Notes under the pieces: model-generated | The model's input: the letters and a program-made list of their open reading frames with translations, nothing else | Told to the model about the DNA's origin: nothing | The model's database searches: none | NCBI GenBank assembly: GCA_003602485.1 | Contig: QQSD01000062.1 | Span: 1-51,195, forward strand | DNA length: 51,195 bases | Source of the DNA: Candidatus Poseidoniales archaeon | GTDB lineage: Archaea > Thermoplasmatota > Poseidoniia > Poseidoniales > Poseidoniaceae | Reading direction: 5' to 3' | Made by a program: the position numbers and the translations under genes | Shown here: positions 41,662-50,398 of the stretch, piece after piece | Numbering within the stretch: the first letter of the stretch is position 1 | Layout: every line of letters starts with the position of its first letter

Positions 41662-43320
41662 TCAGGCACCTCCCAAAATCGGAATTAACAGCGTTTCAAA
41701 GAACGCAACGGTCCATCCGTTCATCATGTCGAGGGCAATCCATGGCATCACACCAAACAAGATGGTGAACACAGCCAAAAGAATCATTGCGAACTTCTCT
41801 GAATCAGCGATGTCTGGAACGGGCTCACCGTGCAAACTTGCAGGCGGTTGAGTTTCCTCTCCACCTTCAAAGATAGTTCGTTGCATTGACCAGAGATAGT
41901 AGGCAGCAGTCAGAGCCAGTACAAGGGCTGGTCCAACCATCCACAAGACGCTCCAATCGTTGGCAGCAAGGAAATGCCACAAAGCGAGGAACATCATCAA
42001 TTCAGCGACGAATCCAGCCAGCAGTGGAAGACCAAGCGATGCCATCCATGCAAACATCATCGAGGTAGCGAGCCAAGGTGAATGCTTGGCCATACCTCGC
42101 ATAGCGCCAATTTCCATACTGTGGTAGTGATGCTTGAAGGCACCACATACAGCGAAGAGCATTGGGCTGATAATACCGTGAGCAAACATCATGAAGAGGG
42201 CTGCTGCCCATCCTAAGGGTTGCATAGTAGCGATACCGATCAAAATCACACCCATGTGTGAGACAGAGGAGTAGGCGACCATTTTCTTGAGGTTGGTTTG
42301 ACCCAAACAGACGATAGCTCCCCATACGAGGGAAATCATTCCCAAGGCCAGCAACCAGAACTGGAAGTGTTGGGCTGCATGTGGGAAGAAGGCTAAGGGA
42401 AGACGGAACATGCCGTAGGCACCCATCTTCAACATCACACCTGCAAGCAGCATAGAACCGCCTGTGGGTGCCTGTACGTGCGCATCGGGCAGCCACGTAT
42501 GGAAGGGGACTGAAGGCAACTTCACGAGGAAGCCGAGCATGAGCATCACGAAGAGAATCTTCTGCATGCTTTCTCCGAGGAACCAAGCCCCGTCTGCATT
42601 GCCTTGCTGAGCGTGAGCGGTCAACGTTGGAATGTCGAAGGTACGACCGGTCCACGACCCAGAGTAGGACAAGGCCTGGTCGGGTTGGAGGAAGTACAGT
42701 GTTACCAATCCGAGGAGCATCACAACTGAGGCGGTAAAGGTGTAGATGAAGAACTTCTGAGAAGCATACTTCCGGTCTTTGCCGCCCCACTTGAGAATCA
42801 AGAAGAACATTGGAATCAGGGTTAATTCCCAGAAGACATAGAACATGAAGAGGTCGAGGGCAACGAAGACACCGATAAGTGCTCCACCCATCATCAAGAT
42901 GAGTGGGAAGTAAGTCGCTGCGTGCTTTTCATTCCAAGTTGCGATGATGGTTACGGGGAGAAGGAAGGTCGTCAACCAAACCATAGGGAAGGACAAGGCG
43001 TCTACACCCACACTCCAGTGAATGCCCAGCGCTTCAATCCACACATAGCGGAATTCAAAGTTGAATGAACCGAAACCAAGTCCTGTCCAATCCAAGGCCT
43101 TGTCGAATCCGAGAGCTTCGTACATCGACGAATTGCTCTGAGCGAAGAACATCATGGTGGTGAGGGTGAGCATGGCGAGCGAAATGACCAACGAGACCAT
43201 CCTGATGGATGAACCCAGTCGTTCGCGCGTAGCTCCGTCTGCACTCGCAACATAGGCCAGGAGGGCAAGACTGCTGACCAGAGGCAGACCAACGAGCGGG
43301 ATAGAAATCCAATCAATCAT
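41662..43320 (-). CDS. nuoM: NADH-quinone oxidoreductase-like subunit M
   Basis: A 552-residue antiporter-like proton-channel subunit of complex I. Diagnostic segments are FYVFWELTLIPMFFLI (proton-channel Glu in TM5), GFLVKLPSVPFHTWLPDAHVQAPTGGS (broken helix with the channel Lys), and AYSSVSHMGVILIGI. It would conduct one proton equivalent per quinone reduced. The ATG at 43320 overlaps the NuoL stop (ATGA, 43317-43320); the longer frame to 43335 is not used. Confidence 0.95.
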   Translation of the reverse strand: MIDWISIPLVGLPLVSSLALLAYVASADGATRERLGSSIRMVSLVISLAMLTLTTMMFFAQSNSSMYEALGFDKALDWTGLGFGSFNFEFRYVWIEALGIHWSVGVDALSFPMVWLTTFLLPVTIIATWNEKHAATYFPLILMMGGALIGVFVALDLFMFYVFWELTLIPMFFLILKWGGKDRKYASQKFFIYTFTASVVMLLGLVTLYFLQPDQALSYSGSWTGRTFDIPTLTAHAQQGNADGAWFLGESMQKILFVMLMLGFLVKLPSVPFHTWLPDAHVQAPTGGSMLLAGVMLKMGAYGMFRLPLAFFPHAAQHFQFWLLALGMISLVWGAIVCLGQTNLKKMVAYSSVSHMGVILIGIATMQPLGWAAALFMMFAHGIISPMLFAVCGAFKHHYHSMEIGAMRGMAKHSPWLATSMMFAWMASLGLPLLAGFVAELMMFLALWHFLAANDWSVLWMVGPALVLALTAAYYLWSMQRTIFEGGEETQPPASLHGEPVPDIADSEKFAMILLAVFTILFGVMPWIALDMMNGWTVAFFETLLIPILGGA

Positions 43321-45884
43321 GCAATCACCCCCCATATCAATGCGAAGAGCGTCAGTGTACCAACCGCCGCCATGAGGATGTAATCACGCGCAGACCCGGT
43401 GGTCAATGCACGCAACTTTGTTGACAATTGTTGCGATGTGCGTTCAATGGTCTTGATCGTTCCATCGATGATCTTTGAGTCGGCTTCAGCAGACTTGAAG
43501 GAGAAGGCAGCGACGATTTTCAACATAGCCATGTCGTAGTAGTGGTCAAAGTAGAGGCGGTTGCTCAATGCGGTGGCAAAACCAGACTGTGCAAAGGATG
43601 AGTTATCCCAATGGTAACGTCCCTTGATAGCGGTGTTCAATGCCAAGACAGGAGTGAACCAAGGCTTGGCTTCCTCACCTTCGTCAAGGGCTCCACCGTA
43701 CAGTGAGAGCGCCATACCCGGGCCAACGATGGCACCGAAGAACAAGGCAACATAGGTCAGGATGAAGAAGAAGGCTTTCTCATTGGCAAAGACATGTTCC
43801 ATTTCGTAGAGGAAGCCACCCCAAAGGCCACCGTGGTCAGACATCAGGCCGTACTCAATGTCAGGAGCCCAGTGGGTGAAGCCCATGCTGGCAAAGAGAA
43901 TACCAGCGAGGCTGAAGAAGGTCAGGATGAACAGCGGGGTCTTGATCCATGTATTGGTCGGCCCTACGTGCGCTGCAACTTCGCCCTTAGGCGCTCCTGC
44001 AAAGGTCTTGAGCCACATACGTGACATGTAGAAGCCCGTCATTCCAGCGCCCAAGAGCACACAGAGGGCAGGATACATGAAACGAGGGTCTTCAAGAGCA
44101 ACACGCCATGTATTGGCGATGATGCCTTCCTTTGACCAGAATCCACCGATAAGTGGGAATCCCATGATGGAGAGTGAACCAACCAGCATGGCCGTGGCAG
44201 TCAACGGCATCTTGGACGCCAAGCCACCCATGTTGTCCATGGACTGAGCGTCAAACTCGTCATGGTGGCCCGCTTCGACTTCGTTGCGGATGCGTCCGAG
44301 TGTCAAGTCCAACTCTGGTACGTTGATGGACCCGTTGCCGTCAAGGTCGAGTGCTTTCATCAAAGGTGCCATTTCCCAAGGTGGCAAATCCACAATGTCG
44401 GCCTTCTTAAGAGCCGTTTGGAATTCATAGGTGTCAATTTCGCCCGAACCGTCCAGATCAATGCTCGCAAAGAAATCAAACGCTGTTTGTCCGTTAGCCT
44501 CCAAGTAGTCGGCCAGCATAACCAATTCCTTTGGTGTGTCGTGATGCCCGTCATCATGGTCGTGATGATGCAGGTGATGATGCGCATGGTGCACTTCGTG
44601 AATCACAGCTCCACTTGCCATGAACAGCATACCCTTGGCCATGGCGTGGTTGAAGAGGTGGAAGAGTGCAGCGCCAAAGGCGACGATCACTATAGCGTGG
44701 TTCACGTAATAGTCAGGGTTCTTGGTACCGTCTGCTAGGTACTCGTGCCAGTGAAGGGTATTTGCAAGGTAGAGAGCTGCTCCGAGTCCAGTAAAGATGT
44801 AAGCGAGTTGCGACATTGTTGAGTAAGCCAAGACTTTCTTCAAATCGTTCTGGACGAAGGCAATAGCTGCGGCCATTACTGCGGTTGTACCACCGATGGC
44901 TGCGATGATGAAGGCCAAGTCTGCGAGTTCACCATGCAAGGCTTCGGCTCCAAAGAAGGGGAACATACGTGCTACGAGGTACAATCCAGCATTGACCATG
45001 GTCGCTGCGTGAATCAAAGCAGAAACTGGTGTTGGACCTTCCATGGCATCCGGCAACCAAACGTGGAGAGGGAATTGGGCAGACTTGCCCACCGCTCCGA
45101 TGAACATGAGGCCGAGTGACCAGGCAAGCATACCTGCATTGCTTTCTGCCACGGATTTGATTTCGTATTTGTCAAACACGACGTCGTAGTCGAGGGAACC
45201 AAAGAGGTACCACATCATGGCCAAGCCGACCATGAGGAAAACGTCACCCACACGAGTGGTGAGGAAGGCTTTCTTGGCTGCATAGGCAGCGCTTGGGCGT
45301 TCGTAGTAGAATCCGATGAGGAGATAGGAACAAAGTCCCATCAATTCCCAGAAGATGAACAACCAAAGGAAGGAATCTGCGAGAACCATCCCGAGCATAC
45401 CTGAGCAGAAGAGGACGAATTCAGCATAGAAACGGTGATTCCGGTTGTCATTGATGGGATCGGTATTCATGTAGCCGACTGCAAAGATATTGATGAGTAA
45501 ACAGAGGAAGGAAGCCACGAAGAGCAGCAACACGGTGATGTGGTCCACGTGAATGCCAAATCCAAAGGTGACTTCTTGCGTGGCAACTCCTGATTCCCAA
45601 ATACTCGATGTGAACCAGGTCCAATCAGAAAGTTTCTGAACGCCCCCGTAGGCCCCAATAAAGTCGGAGATTAGCCACAGAGCGAGCAAGAGGCTCGCAC
45701 CCATGACCGGGAGAGCGATCAATCCGCCCTCCTTGAGATTCTGCTTCCAGAACTTTTCCCCGTTGTACAACTTGCCGAACAGCAAGATAACCGGGAAGGC
45801 CAGCATGGGAAGGAGGATGATGAGCGGTGCATATTGCGCAGCTGTGCTGTCAACGATAACGGAACTACCTGTACCTGATGCCAT
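43317..45884 (-). CDS. nuoL: NADH-quinone oxidoreductase-like subunit L with EF-hand insertion
   Basis: An 855-residue subunit L, about 240 residues longer than usual (about 610). The standard core is intact: LWLFIFWELMGLCSYLLIGF, GKSAQFPLHVWLPDAMEGPT, and LFHLFNHAMAKGMLFM. Directly after that last helix (GAVIHEVH) comes an insertion of about 115 residues: a His/Asp-rich stretch at residues 432-449 and two EF-hand loops, DLDGSGEIDTYE (476-487) and DLDGNGSINVPE (513-524), with canonical D-x-D-x-(S/N) and a final Glu at position 12. The chain then rejoins the normal NuoL pattern (GGLASKMPLTATAM). The C-terminal lateral-helix region is present. It lies between nuoK and nuoM. Confidence 0.95.
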   Translation of the reverse strand: MASGTGSSVIVDSTAAQYAPLIILLPMLAFPVILLFGKLYNGEKFWKQNLKEGGLIALPVMGASLLLALWLISDFIGAYGGVQKLSDWTWFTSSIWESGVATQEVTFGFGIHVDHITVLLLFVASFLCLLINIFAVGYMNTDPINDNRNHRFYAEFVLFCSGMLGMVLADSFLWLFIFWELMGLCSYLLIGFYYERPSAAYAAKKAFLTTRVGDVFLMVGLAMMWYLFGSLDYDVVFDKYEIKSVAESNAGMLAWSLGLMFIGAVGKSAQFPLHVWLPDAMEGPTPVSALIHAATMVNAGLYLVARMFPFFGAEALHGELADLAFIIAAIGGTTAVMAAAIAFVQNDLKKVLAYSTMSQLAYIFTGLGAALYLANTLHWHEYLADGTKNPDYYVNHAIVIVAFGAALFHLFNHAMAKGMLFMASGAVIHEVHHAHHHLHHHDHDDGHHDTPKELVMLADYLEANGQTAFDFFASIDLDGSGEIDTYEFQTALKKADIVDLPPWEMAPLMKALDLDGNGSINVPELDLTLGRIRNEVEAGHHDEFDAQSMDNMGGLASKMPLTATAMLVGSLSIMGFPLIGGFWSKEGIIANTWRVALEDPRFMYPALCVLLGAGMTGFYMSRMWLKTFAGAPKGEVAAHVGPTNTWIKTPLFILTFFSLAGILFASMGFTHWAPDIEYGLMSDHGGLWGGFLYEMEHVFANEKAFFFILTYVALFFGAIVGPGMALSLYGGALDEGEEAKPWFTPVLALNTAIKGRYHWDNSSFAQSGFATALSNRLYFDHYYDMAMLKIVAAFSFKSAEADSKIIDGTIKTIERTSQQLSTKLRALTTGSARDYILMAAVGTLTLFALIWGVIA

Positions 45885-45893
45885 AACTTCACC

Positions 45894-46196
45894 TCAGTTC
45901 CTCAGGACGTTGACGTCGTCCAGCGTAATCGATTCGTGTTGACCGTACATGGCCAAGAAGATAGCAAGACCAATCGCCACTTCGCTTGCAGCGATGGCGA
46001 TGGCAAAGATGGTGTAAACCCATCCAGTCGTGTCGCCGTGGTAAACGGCTGCTGCTGCGAATTGCATGTTCGCAGCGTTGAGCATCAATTCAATGCACAT
46101 CAAGACAATGATGGCGTTCTTTCGGGTGAAGGCCCCGGCCAAACCAATGACGAATAAGAGCGCTGATAGCCCGGATACCCATGCTGGATCAATCAT
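45894..46196 (-). CDS. nuoK: NADH-quinone oxidoreductase-like subunit K
   Basis: A 100-residue three-helix membrane subunit of complex I. The family signature KNAIIVLMCIELMLNAANM (with the conserved Glu), and AASEVAIGLAIFLAMY with the second Glu, are intact. It is part of the E-channel relay between the quinone site and the antiporter subunits. Its ATG overlaps the J2 stop (ATGA at 46193-46196). The stop is 9 bases before the nuoL ATG. Confidence 0.96.
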   Translation of the reverse strand: MIDPAWVSGLSALLFVIGLAGAFTRKNAIIVLMCIELMLNAANMQFAAAAVYHGDTTGWVYTIFAIAIAASEVAIGLAIFLAMYGQHESITLDDVNVLRN

Positions 46197-46462
46197 TCTT
46201 CTTCACCTCCAAACTCCCACAGAAGATTCTCCATTCGCTCGTCACGAACAAGGTAAGCAGCTCCCATCATGGCCATGGCCATCAAAAGACCAAGCGCAAG
46301 TAGTGCAAAGCCCCAGTCGTGCAGTAGGGAATCAGCGAGCCCTGAGGTGGTAGGCGTCGTGGAACTTGGCTCGCTCCAAACGCTCTCTTCGTTGAGCACG
46401 GCAACCAGAATGAAGCCGAGTGCGAGGAGGCCCATACGAGTGAACAAGGAGATGAACTTCAT
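46193..46462 (-). CDS. nuoJ2: NuoJ C-terminal-half-like subunit (NuoJ2)
   Basis: An 89-residue protein with two helices (about residues 7-24 and 48-70, DWGFALLALGLLMAMAMMGAAYLV), followed by a charged tail. Its position, between the NuoJ N-terminal half and NuoK, and the two-helix form, match the split NuoJ2 seen in halophilic and related archaea, where NuoJ is encoded as two genes. Start and stop are in ATGA overlaps with both neighbours (46459-46462 and 46193-46196). Sequence alone would not identify it; the context is the main evidence. Confidence 0.8.
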   Translation of the reverse strand: MKFISLFTRMGLLALGFILVAVLNEESVWSEPSSTTPTTSGLADSLLHDWGFALLALGLLMAMAMMGAAYLVRDERMENLLWEFGGEEE

Positions 46463-46734
46463 TCGAAATCCTCCTCCAGAATCTGTCGACGGGTGAGCAT
46501 GATACCAAACAGGACGACTAAGCCAACACTGGCGAGGTAGACGAGAATCTGAATGGCTGCGAGGAATTCAGCCCCGAGGAGGATAAAGATGCCAGAGACT
46601 GCCATGAAACAGAAGATGAGTGAAAGCATCGAGTGAGCGACGCGCTGAGCAAAAATCAGCCCCAATGCACCGCCGAGAGTAATAGCGGCGAAGAGGAAAA
46701 ATACTCCCGTTTCGGCTGCACTGGCGACGTCCAT
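46459..46734 (-). CDS. nuoJ1: NuoJ N-terminal-half-like subunit (NuoJ1)
   Basis: A 91-residue protein with three helices. The segments GGALGLIFAQRVAHSMLSLIFCFMAVSGIF and GAEFLAAIQILVYLASVGLVVLFGIMLT match the N-terminal three helices of NuoJ, including the conserved VGAxxVLFxFVxM-type helix 3 that carries the pi-bulge. The ATG at 46734 is preferred because a GGAG at 46747-46744 lies nine bases upstream; the ATG at 46743 directly abuts it. It overlaps the NuoI stop by a few bases. A normal NuoJ would be about 160-200 residues and one chain; here it is split with nuoJ2. Confidence 0.88.
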   Translation of the reverse strand: MDVASAAETGVFFLFAAITLGGALGLIFAQRVAHSMLSLIFCFMAVSGIFILLGAEFLAAIQILVYLASVGLVVLFGIMLTRRQILEEDFE

Positions 46735-46735
46735 C

Positions 46736-47713
46736 TCAGGCATCTCCTTTTGCAGCGGCTTCCTTGGCTGCCTTCTTGGCTCGCTTGTCGCGCTCCTTGG
46801 AGGCTCGCTTGGCCAATTCAGCATCAACGGCTTCTTGATGAACACCAGGCAGGACACGTGTCCGTGATGCATCAAACCAGAGGTCTTGTCGGGTAAATCC
46901 AGACATACCGTCGTACTCGTTGGTCATGAAGAAGGAGGTAAAGCCACAGGATTCCATGCAGAGCCCACAGAACATACAACGCCCGAGGTCGATGCGACCG
47001 GATACGATTTGGTCGTCTGCGGGAAGCAGTTCGGAACGGTCGACCATGGCTTCCTCGCCAGAATCGTTCCATCGCACCGTAGCGGTGTCGCCTGACAAGT
47101 CGAGAACTTCTGCAAATCGCCATTCTTGAGGTGCGTCGGTGTGAGCTGTGACGTGGTTGAAGGTATCCAATTCAGCAACGACTTCCGGCTTCTCGACTGC
47201 AGCGTACTTTCCGACTTCAAGGTCGACCCCCATGCCGGCGTTTTCGCCTTCAGCACCGTCAAGGACGTCAACACGCAACTCAGTGGTCATGTGCAAACAA
47301 TCGTTTGGACAGATGTTAACGCACATCTTGCACGCAGTACAGGTTTCCCAAATCACGCCAATTCGCCCGTTGTAATTACCGGGGACGAAGAGCCAAGGCT
47401 CCATGTCTTCAAGACGTTCGTATGGATATTGAACCGTCTGTGGCTTCCAAAGGGTTGGTTTGAGGTCGGAAGTAACACGGTCTGGTGCAAATTCTTGGCG
47501 GCTGATGTCGTTCATGTCCGCAGTGGAAGCAGCTCGAGAGCGACTGCCATCGTCAAGGAATTCAGGGTGGCTGGTATTGTGATAGGCTCCAAGGCGCTTA
47601 CCGAACCGCTTGCCGATGAAGGGGAAGGTTCGCAATGCTGTGATCAAGGTAATCTTAAACGGATACCAAAACAAGTTTCTGAAATTCGGTTGTGCGTGTG
47701 GATGCATTGGCAT
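46736..47713 (-). CDS. nuoI: NADH-quinone oxidoreductase-like subunit I with large insertion
   Basis: A 325-residue ferredoxin-like subunit carrying two 4Fe-4S clusters, N6a and N6b. The motifs are CTACKMCVNICP (Cys125, 128, 131, 135) and CMFCGLCMESC (Cys246, 249, 252, 256). Between Cys135 and Cys246 lie 110 residues, against about 28 in ordinary NuoI, so about 80 residues are inserted (near 145-235), with a beta-rich stretch RFAEVLDLSGDTATVRWNDS resembling an SH3-like or Tudor-like barrel. The C-terminus has a basic, lysine-rich tail. The N-terminal ~90 residues also exceed the usual length. It relays electrons from the peripheral arm to NuoB. The gene is in its normal order after nuoH. Confidence 0.93.
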   Translation of the reverse strand: MPMHPHAQPNFRNLFWYPFKITLITALRTFPFIGKRFGKRLGAYHNTSHPEFLDDGSRSRAASTADMNDISRQEFAPDRVTSDLKPTLWKPQTVQYPYERLEDMEPWLFVPGNYNGRIGVIWETCTACKMCVNICPNDCLHMTTELRVDVLDGAEGENAGMGVDLEVGKYAAVEKPEVVAELDTFNHVTAHTDAPQEWRFAEVLDLSGDTATVRWNDSGEEAMVDRSELLPADDQIVSGRIDLGRCMFCGLCMESCGFTSFFMTNEYDGMSGFTRQDLWFDASRTRVLPGVHQEAVDAELAKRASKERDKRAKKAAKEAAAKGDA

Positions 47714-47722
47714 GGTTTCACC

Positions 47723-49240
47723 TCACTCCTGCCCCGGGATTACAGTTCCCGCAGGCTCGACAGTATGGACGTGGAACATTCGTTCCGGTGTCGCTGATTT
47801 ATCCTCGTCGTTCAGATAAATCACGAAGACAGCAAGCCAGAACAATGTGGTGAGGATGGGGACAAGGCTCGGGATACCAAAGGCGTCCCATGCATTTCCA
47901 CCAGCCACAGTATCGGCCATGTTTTCGGGTTTGAACAGGTAGAGGCGGTACACCAGAGCCAAGAAGACCTGGAGAACTGCCAAGGGCAAGAGCATGCGCC
48001 ATCCGAATTCGAGGATTTGGTCGGTTCGGATACGAGCCAAGGAAAAACGGGCCCAGACGAAGACAATAAGGAAGACAAGCCAGGATTTCACGAGCGTCAT
48101 AATGGCGCCAGGAACCAGCAGGTACAATCCACCGAGGCCGAGGAATTCGATCGAGCCAATGGTGCCTTGGAAGGGCAGGTGCCAGCCGCCAAGGAAGAAG
48201 TGAGTGAAGAGGAAACAGGCTGCGTAGGTGCGAATGTATTCAGCCATGAACAACATACCGAATCGCATGCCTCCGTATTCAGTCCACCATCCTTCAACCA
48301 GTTCAGCTTCCGCTTCTGGCATGTCAAAGGGTACACGTTCAACTTCTGCAATCATGGTAATGAGGAAAAGCGCAGCGGCAAGTGGCATCAAGAAGATGTT
48401 CCACGCACCCGCAGAGTGTTGGAAGTGGATGCTTTCGATGATGTTGAACGTCCCTGAGAGGATTGCCACCGAGAGCAGAGTGAGCAAAAGAGGGATTTCA
48501 TAGGCCGTTAGTTGGGCTGCGGAACGGATCCCGCCGATGAGCGTATACTTGTTGTTGGACGACCATCCGGCAAAGAACACACCAATGGGTGCAATTCCGA
48601 AGATAGCAATGGCGTAGAGGATGGACAAATCTGGGTTGGTGGCGTAGATTCCACTCGAGAGCGGAATCATACCGAGAATAAGAAGTGTGGATGACACGAT
48701 AAGGAAGGGTGATACCTCAAAGATGAGGCGGTCTGCACGTTGAGGAACCATATGTTCCTTGACAAGGAATTTCATACCATCAGCAACGTTTTGGAAGAAA
48801 CCAGGGAGGATGGTTTTGCCCATCCATGAACGGTTGTTGACGCGATCGACGGTTGGGAAGTTTTCGTCCCTATTGCCGAAATTTTTGTTCAGCCATTTGT
48901 TCACAGCACCGATCGGTTTTCCGAGGCCAAACGGAAGCATGTTCCACCACTCACCAGCAGTCACACCGTTTTCACCGACCCAAAGCGAACGAAGGGCAGT
49001 GGTTGCGCCGTAGCGGTCTTGCATACGAGCGACTGCCTTGCGTTCAATCCACAAAATGGCGAATTGGGAGAAGAAGAGCATCAAAAAGACGACGTTGACC
49101 AGAGCAAAGGTGGCGACTGCGAAGGAAATTGACGAAGCGCTGTCCTCAAGAGGCGTGCCTGAAAGAAGGTCGATGAGACTTGAGCGGAGAACTCCGTCCC
49201 TGCTCATCATGAAGCCAACCAAATCGTACTTGTCATCCAT
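47723..49240 (-). CDS. nuoH: NADH-quinone oxidoreductase-like subunit H
   Basis: A 505-residue membrane subunit that forms the quinone-binding chamber with NuoB and NuoD. Conserved parts are ILWIERKAVARMQDRYGA (TM1 end), NVADGMKFLVKEHMVPQRAD, IGGIRSAAQLTAYEIPL and VERVPFDMPEAEAELVEGW. Ordinary NuoH is about 325-340 residues. Here there is an N-terminal extension of about 40, an insertion of about 65 residues between RYGA (residue 79) and NVADG (residue 151), and a C-terminal extension. Nothing recognisable as a domain is seen in the insertion. The stop is 9 bases before the nuoI start. Confidence 0.95.
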   Translation of the reverse strand: MDDKYDLVGFMMSRDGVLRSSLIDLLSGTPLEDSASSISFAVATFALVNVVFLMLFFSQFAILWIERKAVARMQDRYGATTALRSLWVGENGVTAGEWWNMLPFGLGKPIGAVNKWLNKNFGNRDENFPTVDRVNNRSWMGKTILPGFFQNVADGMKFLVKEHMVPQRADRLIFEVSPFLIVSSTLLILGMIPLSSGIYATNPDLSILYAIAIFGIAPIGVFFAGWSSNNKYTLIGGIRSAAQLTAYEIPLLLTLLSVAILSGTFNIIESIHFQHSAGAWNIFLMPLAAALFLITMIAEVERVPFDMPEAEAELVEGWWTEYGGMRFGMLFMAEYIRTYAACFLFTHFFLGGWHLPFQGTIGSIEFLGLGGLYLLVPGAIMTLVKSWLVFLIVFVWARFSLARIRTDQILEFGWRMLLPLAVLQVFLALVYRLYLFKPENMADTVAGGNAWDAFGIPSLVPILTTLFWLAVFVIYLNDEDKSATPERMFHVHTVEPAGTVIPGQE

Positions 49241-49249
49241 GATATCACC

Positions 49250-50389
49250 TCAACGATCGGTTTCTCCAATGCACGGATCAAAACTGCCCATGATGGCAGG
49301 AATGTCGGCTACCTTGTATCCAATCATGGTTTTTGCGACAAAAGGAATGGTGATGAACATCGGTGAACGGATTGACAAGCGGTATGGATTCTTTCCACGG
49401 CCATCGCCACCGCCCTTGATATAAAATTGAGAAGCTCCACGAGTGCACTCATAATGAGAGAACCCTGTTGCCCCTTCTGGAGCACGCGTCGGTGCTTTGG
49501 CGAGAATCATCGCATCTCCGCTGGAGTAATTGGTATTCTTGCCGCCGGGAATCTTTTCAATCGCATCAAGAATCATGCGGCAGGATTGACGCATTTCTTC
49601 CATTCGAACTCGATAGCGGTCGTAGCAATCAGCACCTTTGACCGAGGTTGGCTTCTCAACTGCAGGCTCCCAATCTACTTGGTCGTAGACGGAATAGGGG
49701 TGAGCCCAGCGAACGTCGTAATTGACGCCAGCAGCACGAATGTTTGGTCCAGAGACGCCAGCGTTGACCATGTCTTCGGCCTTGGTATAGCCAACGCCTT
49801 GCAGACGTACGAGCCAGATGGTAGATTCGTCAAGCATCATTTCATATTCTTCAATACGCTTTTCGAACAACTTGACTTTTGCAATCAATCGGTCGGCGAA
49901 TCCTACGGGTATGTCCCGCTTGACGCCACCGACACGTGGGTAATTGTAATGCATTCGAGAGCCGCCGAGTTCTTGCAACAAATCGAGGAACATTTCACGG
50001 TCACGCATGCACCAGGTCATGAGTGTGAGGCTTCCAATGTCGGGCCCGTAGGCACCGAGCCACATCAAGTGGGAGGCGAGTCGCTGGCATTCTGCAGAAA
50101 TCAAACGAATGTATTCGGCACGTTCTGGAACGTCAACCTCGAGGAGGTCTTCTGCCGCATAGATGTAGGAATTGGCCCATGTCATAGCGCTGACGTAGCA
50201 AAGACGGTCGCAGTAGGGGGTGATTTGAGTGAAGTCGCGAGCCTCGGCAATTTTTTCCACACCTCTATGGATGTAGCCAAGTTCTGCGTCAGTATCGACG
50301 ACCGTTTCACCATCAACCTTGACACGAAGTGTCCAGAGTCCGTGCGTCATTGGGTGTTGAGGACCCATTGTAATCCACATTTGTGCCAT
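49250..50389 (-). CDS. nuoD: NADH-quinone oxidoreductase-like subunit D
   Basis: A 379-residue 49-kDa-type subunit. The family start MGPQHPMTHGLWTLRVKVDG and the GYIHRGVEKIAE motif are intact, and it ends GETDR, the usual last residues of NuoD. The Tyr and His that contact the quinone head group are in the conserved N-terminal loop (HPMTHG). It lacks the NiFe-hydrogenase cysteine pairs, as expected for complex I. An AGGCGG Shine-Dalgarno precedes the ATG at 50389. NuoC and NuoD are separate genes here, unlike the fused NuoCD of E. coli. Confidence 0.96.
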   Translation of the reverse strand: MAQMWITMGPQHPMTHGLWTLRVKVDGETVVDTDAELGYIHRGVEKIAEARDFTQITPYCDRLCYVSAMTWANSYIYAAEDLLEVDVPERAEYIRLISAECQRLASHLMWLGAYGPDIGSLTLMTWCMRDREMFLDLLQELGGSRMHYNYPRVGGVKRDIPVGFADRLIAKVKLFEKRIEEYEMMLDESTIWLVRLQGVGYTKAEDMVNAGVSGPNIRAAGVNYDVRWAHPYSVYDQVDWEPAVEKPTSVKGADCYDRYRVRMEEMRQSCRMILDAIEKIPGGKNTNYSSGDAMILAKAPTRAPEGATGFSHYECTRGASQFYIKGGGDGRGKNPYRLSIRSPMFITIPFVAKTMIGYKVADIPAIMGSFDPCIGETDR

Positions 50390-50398
50390 GATACCGCC

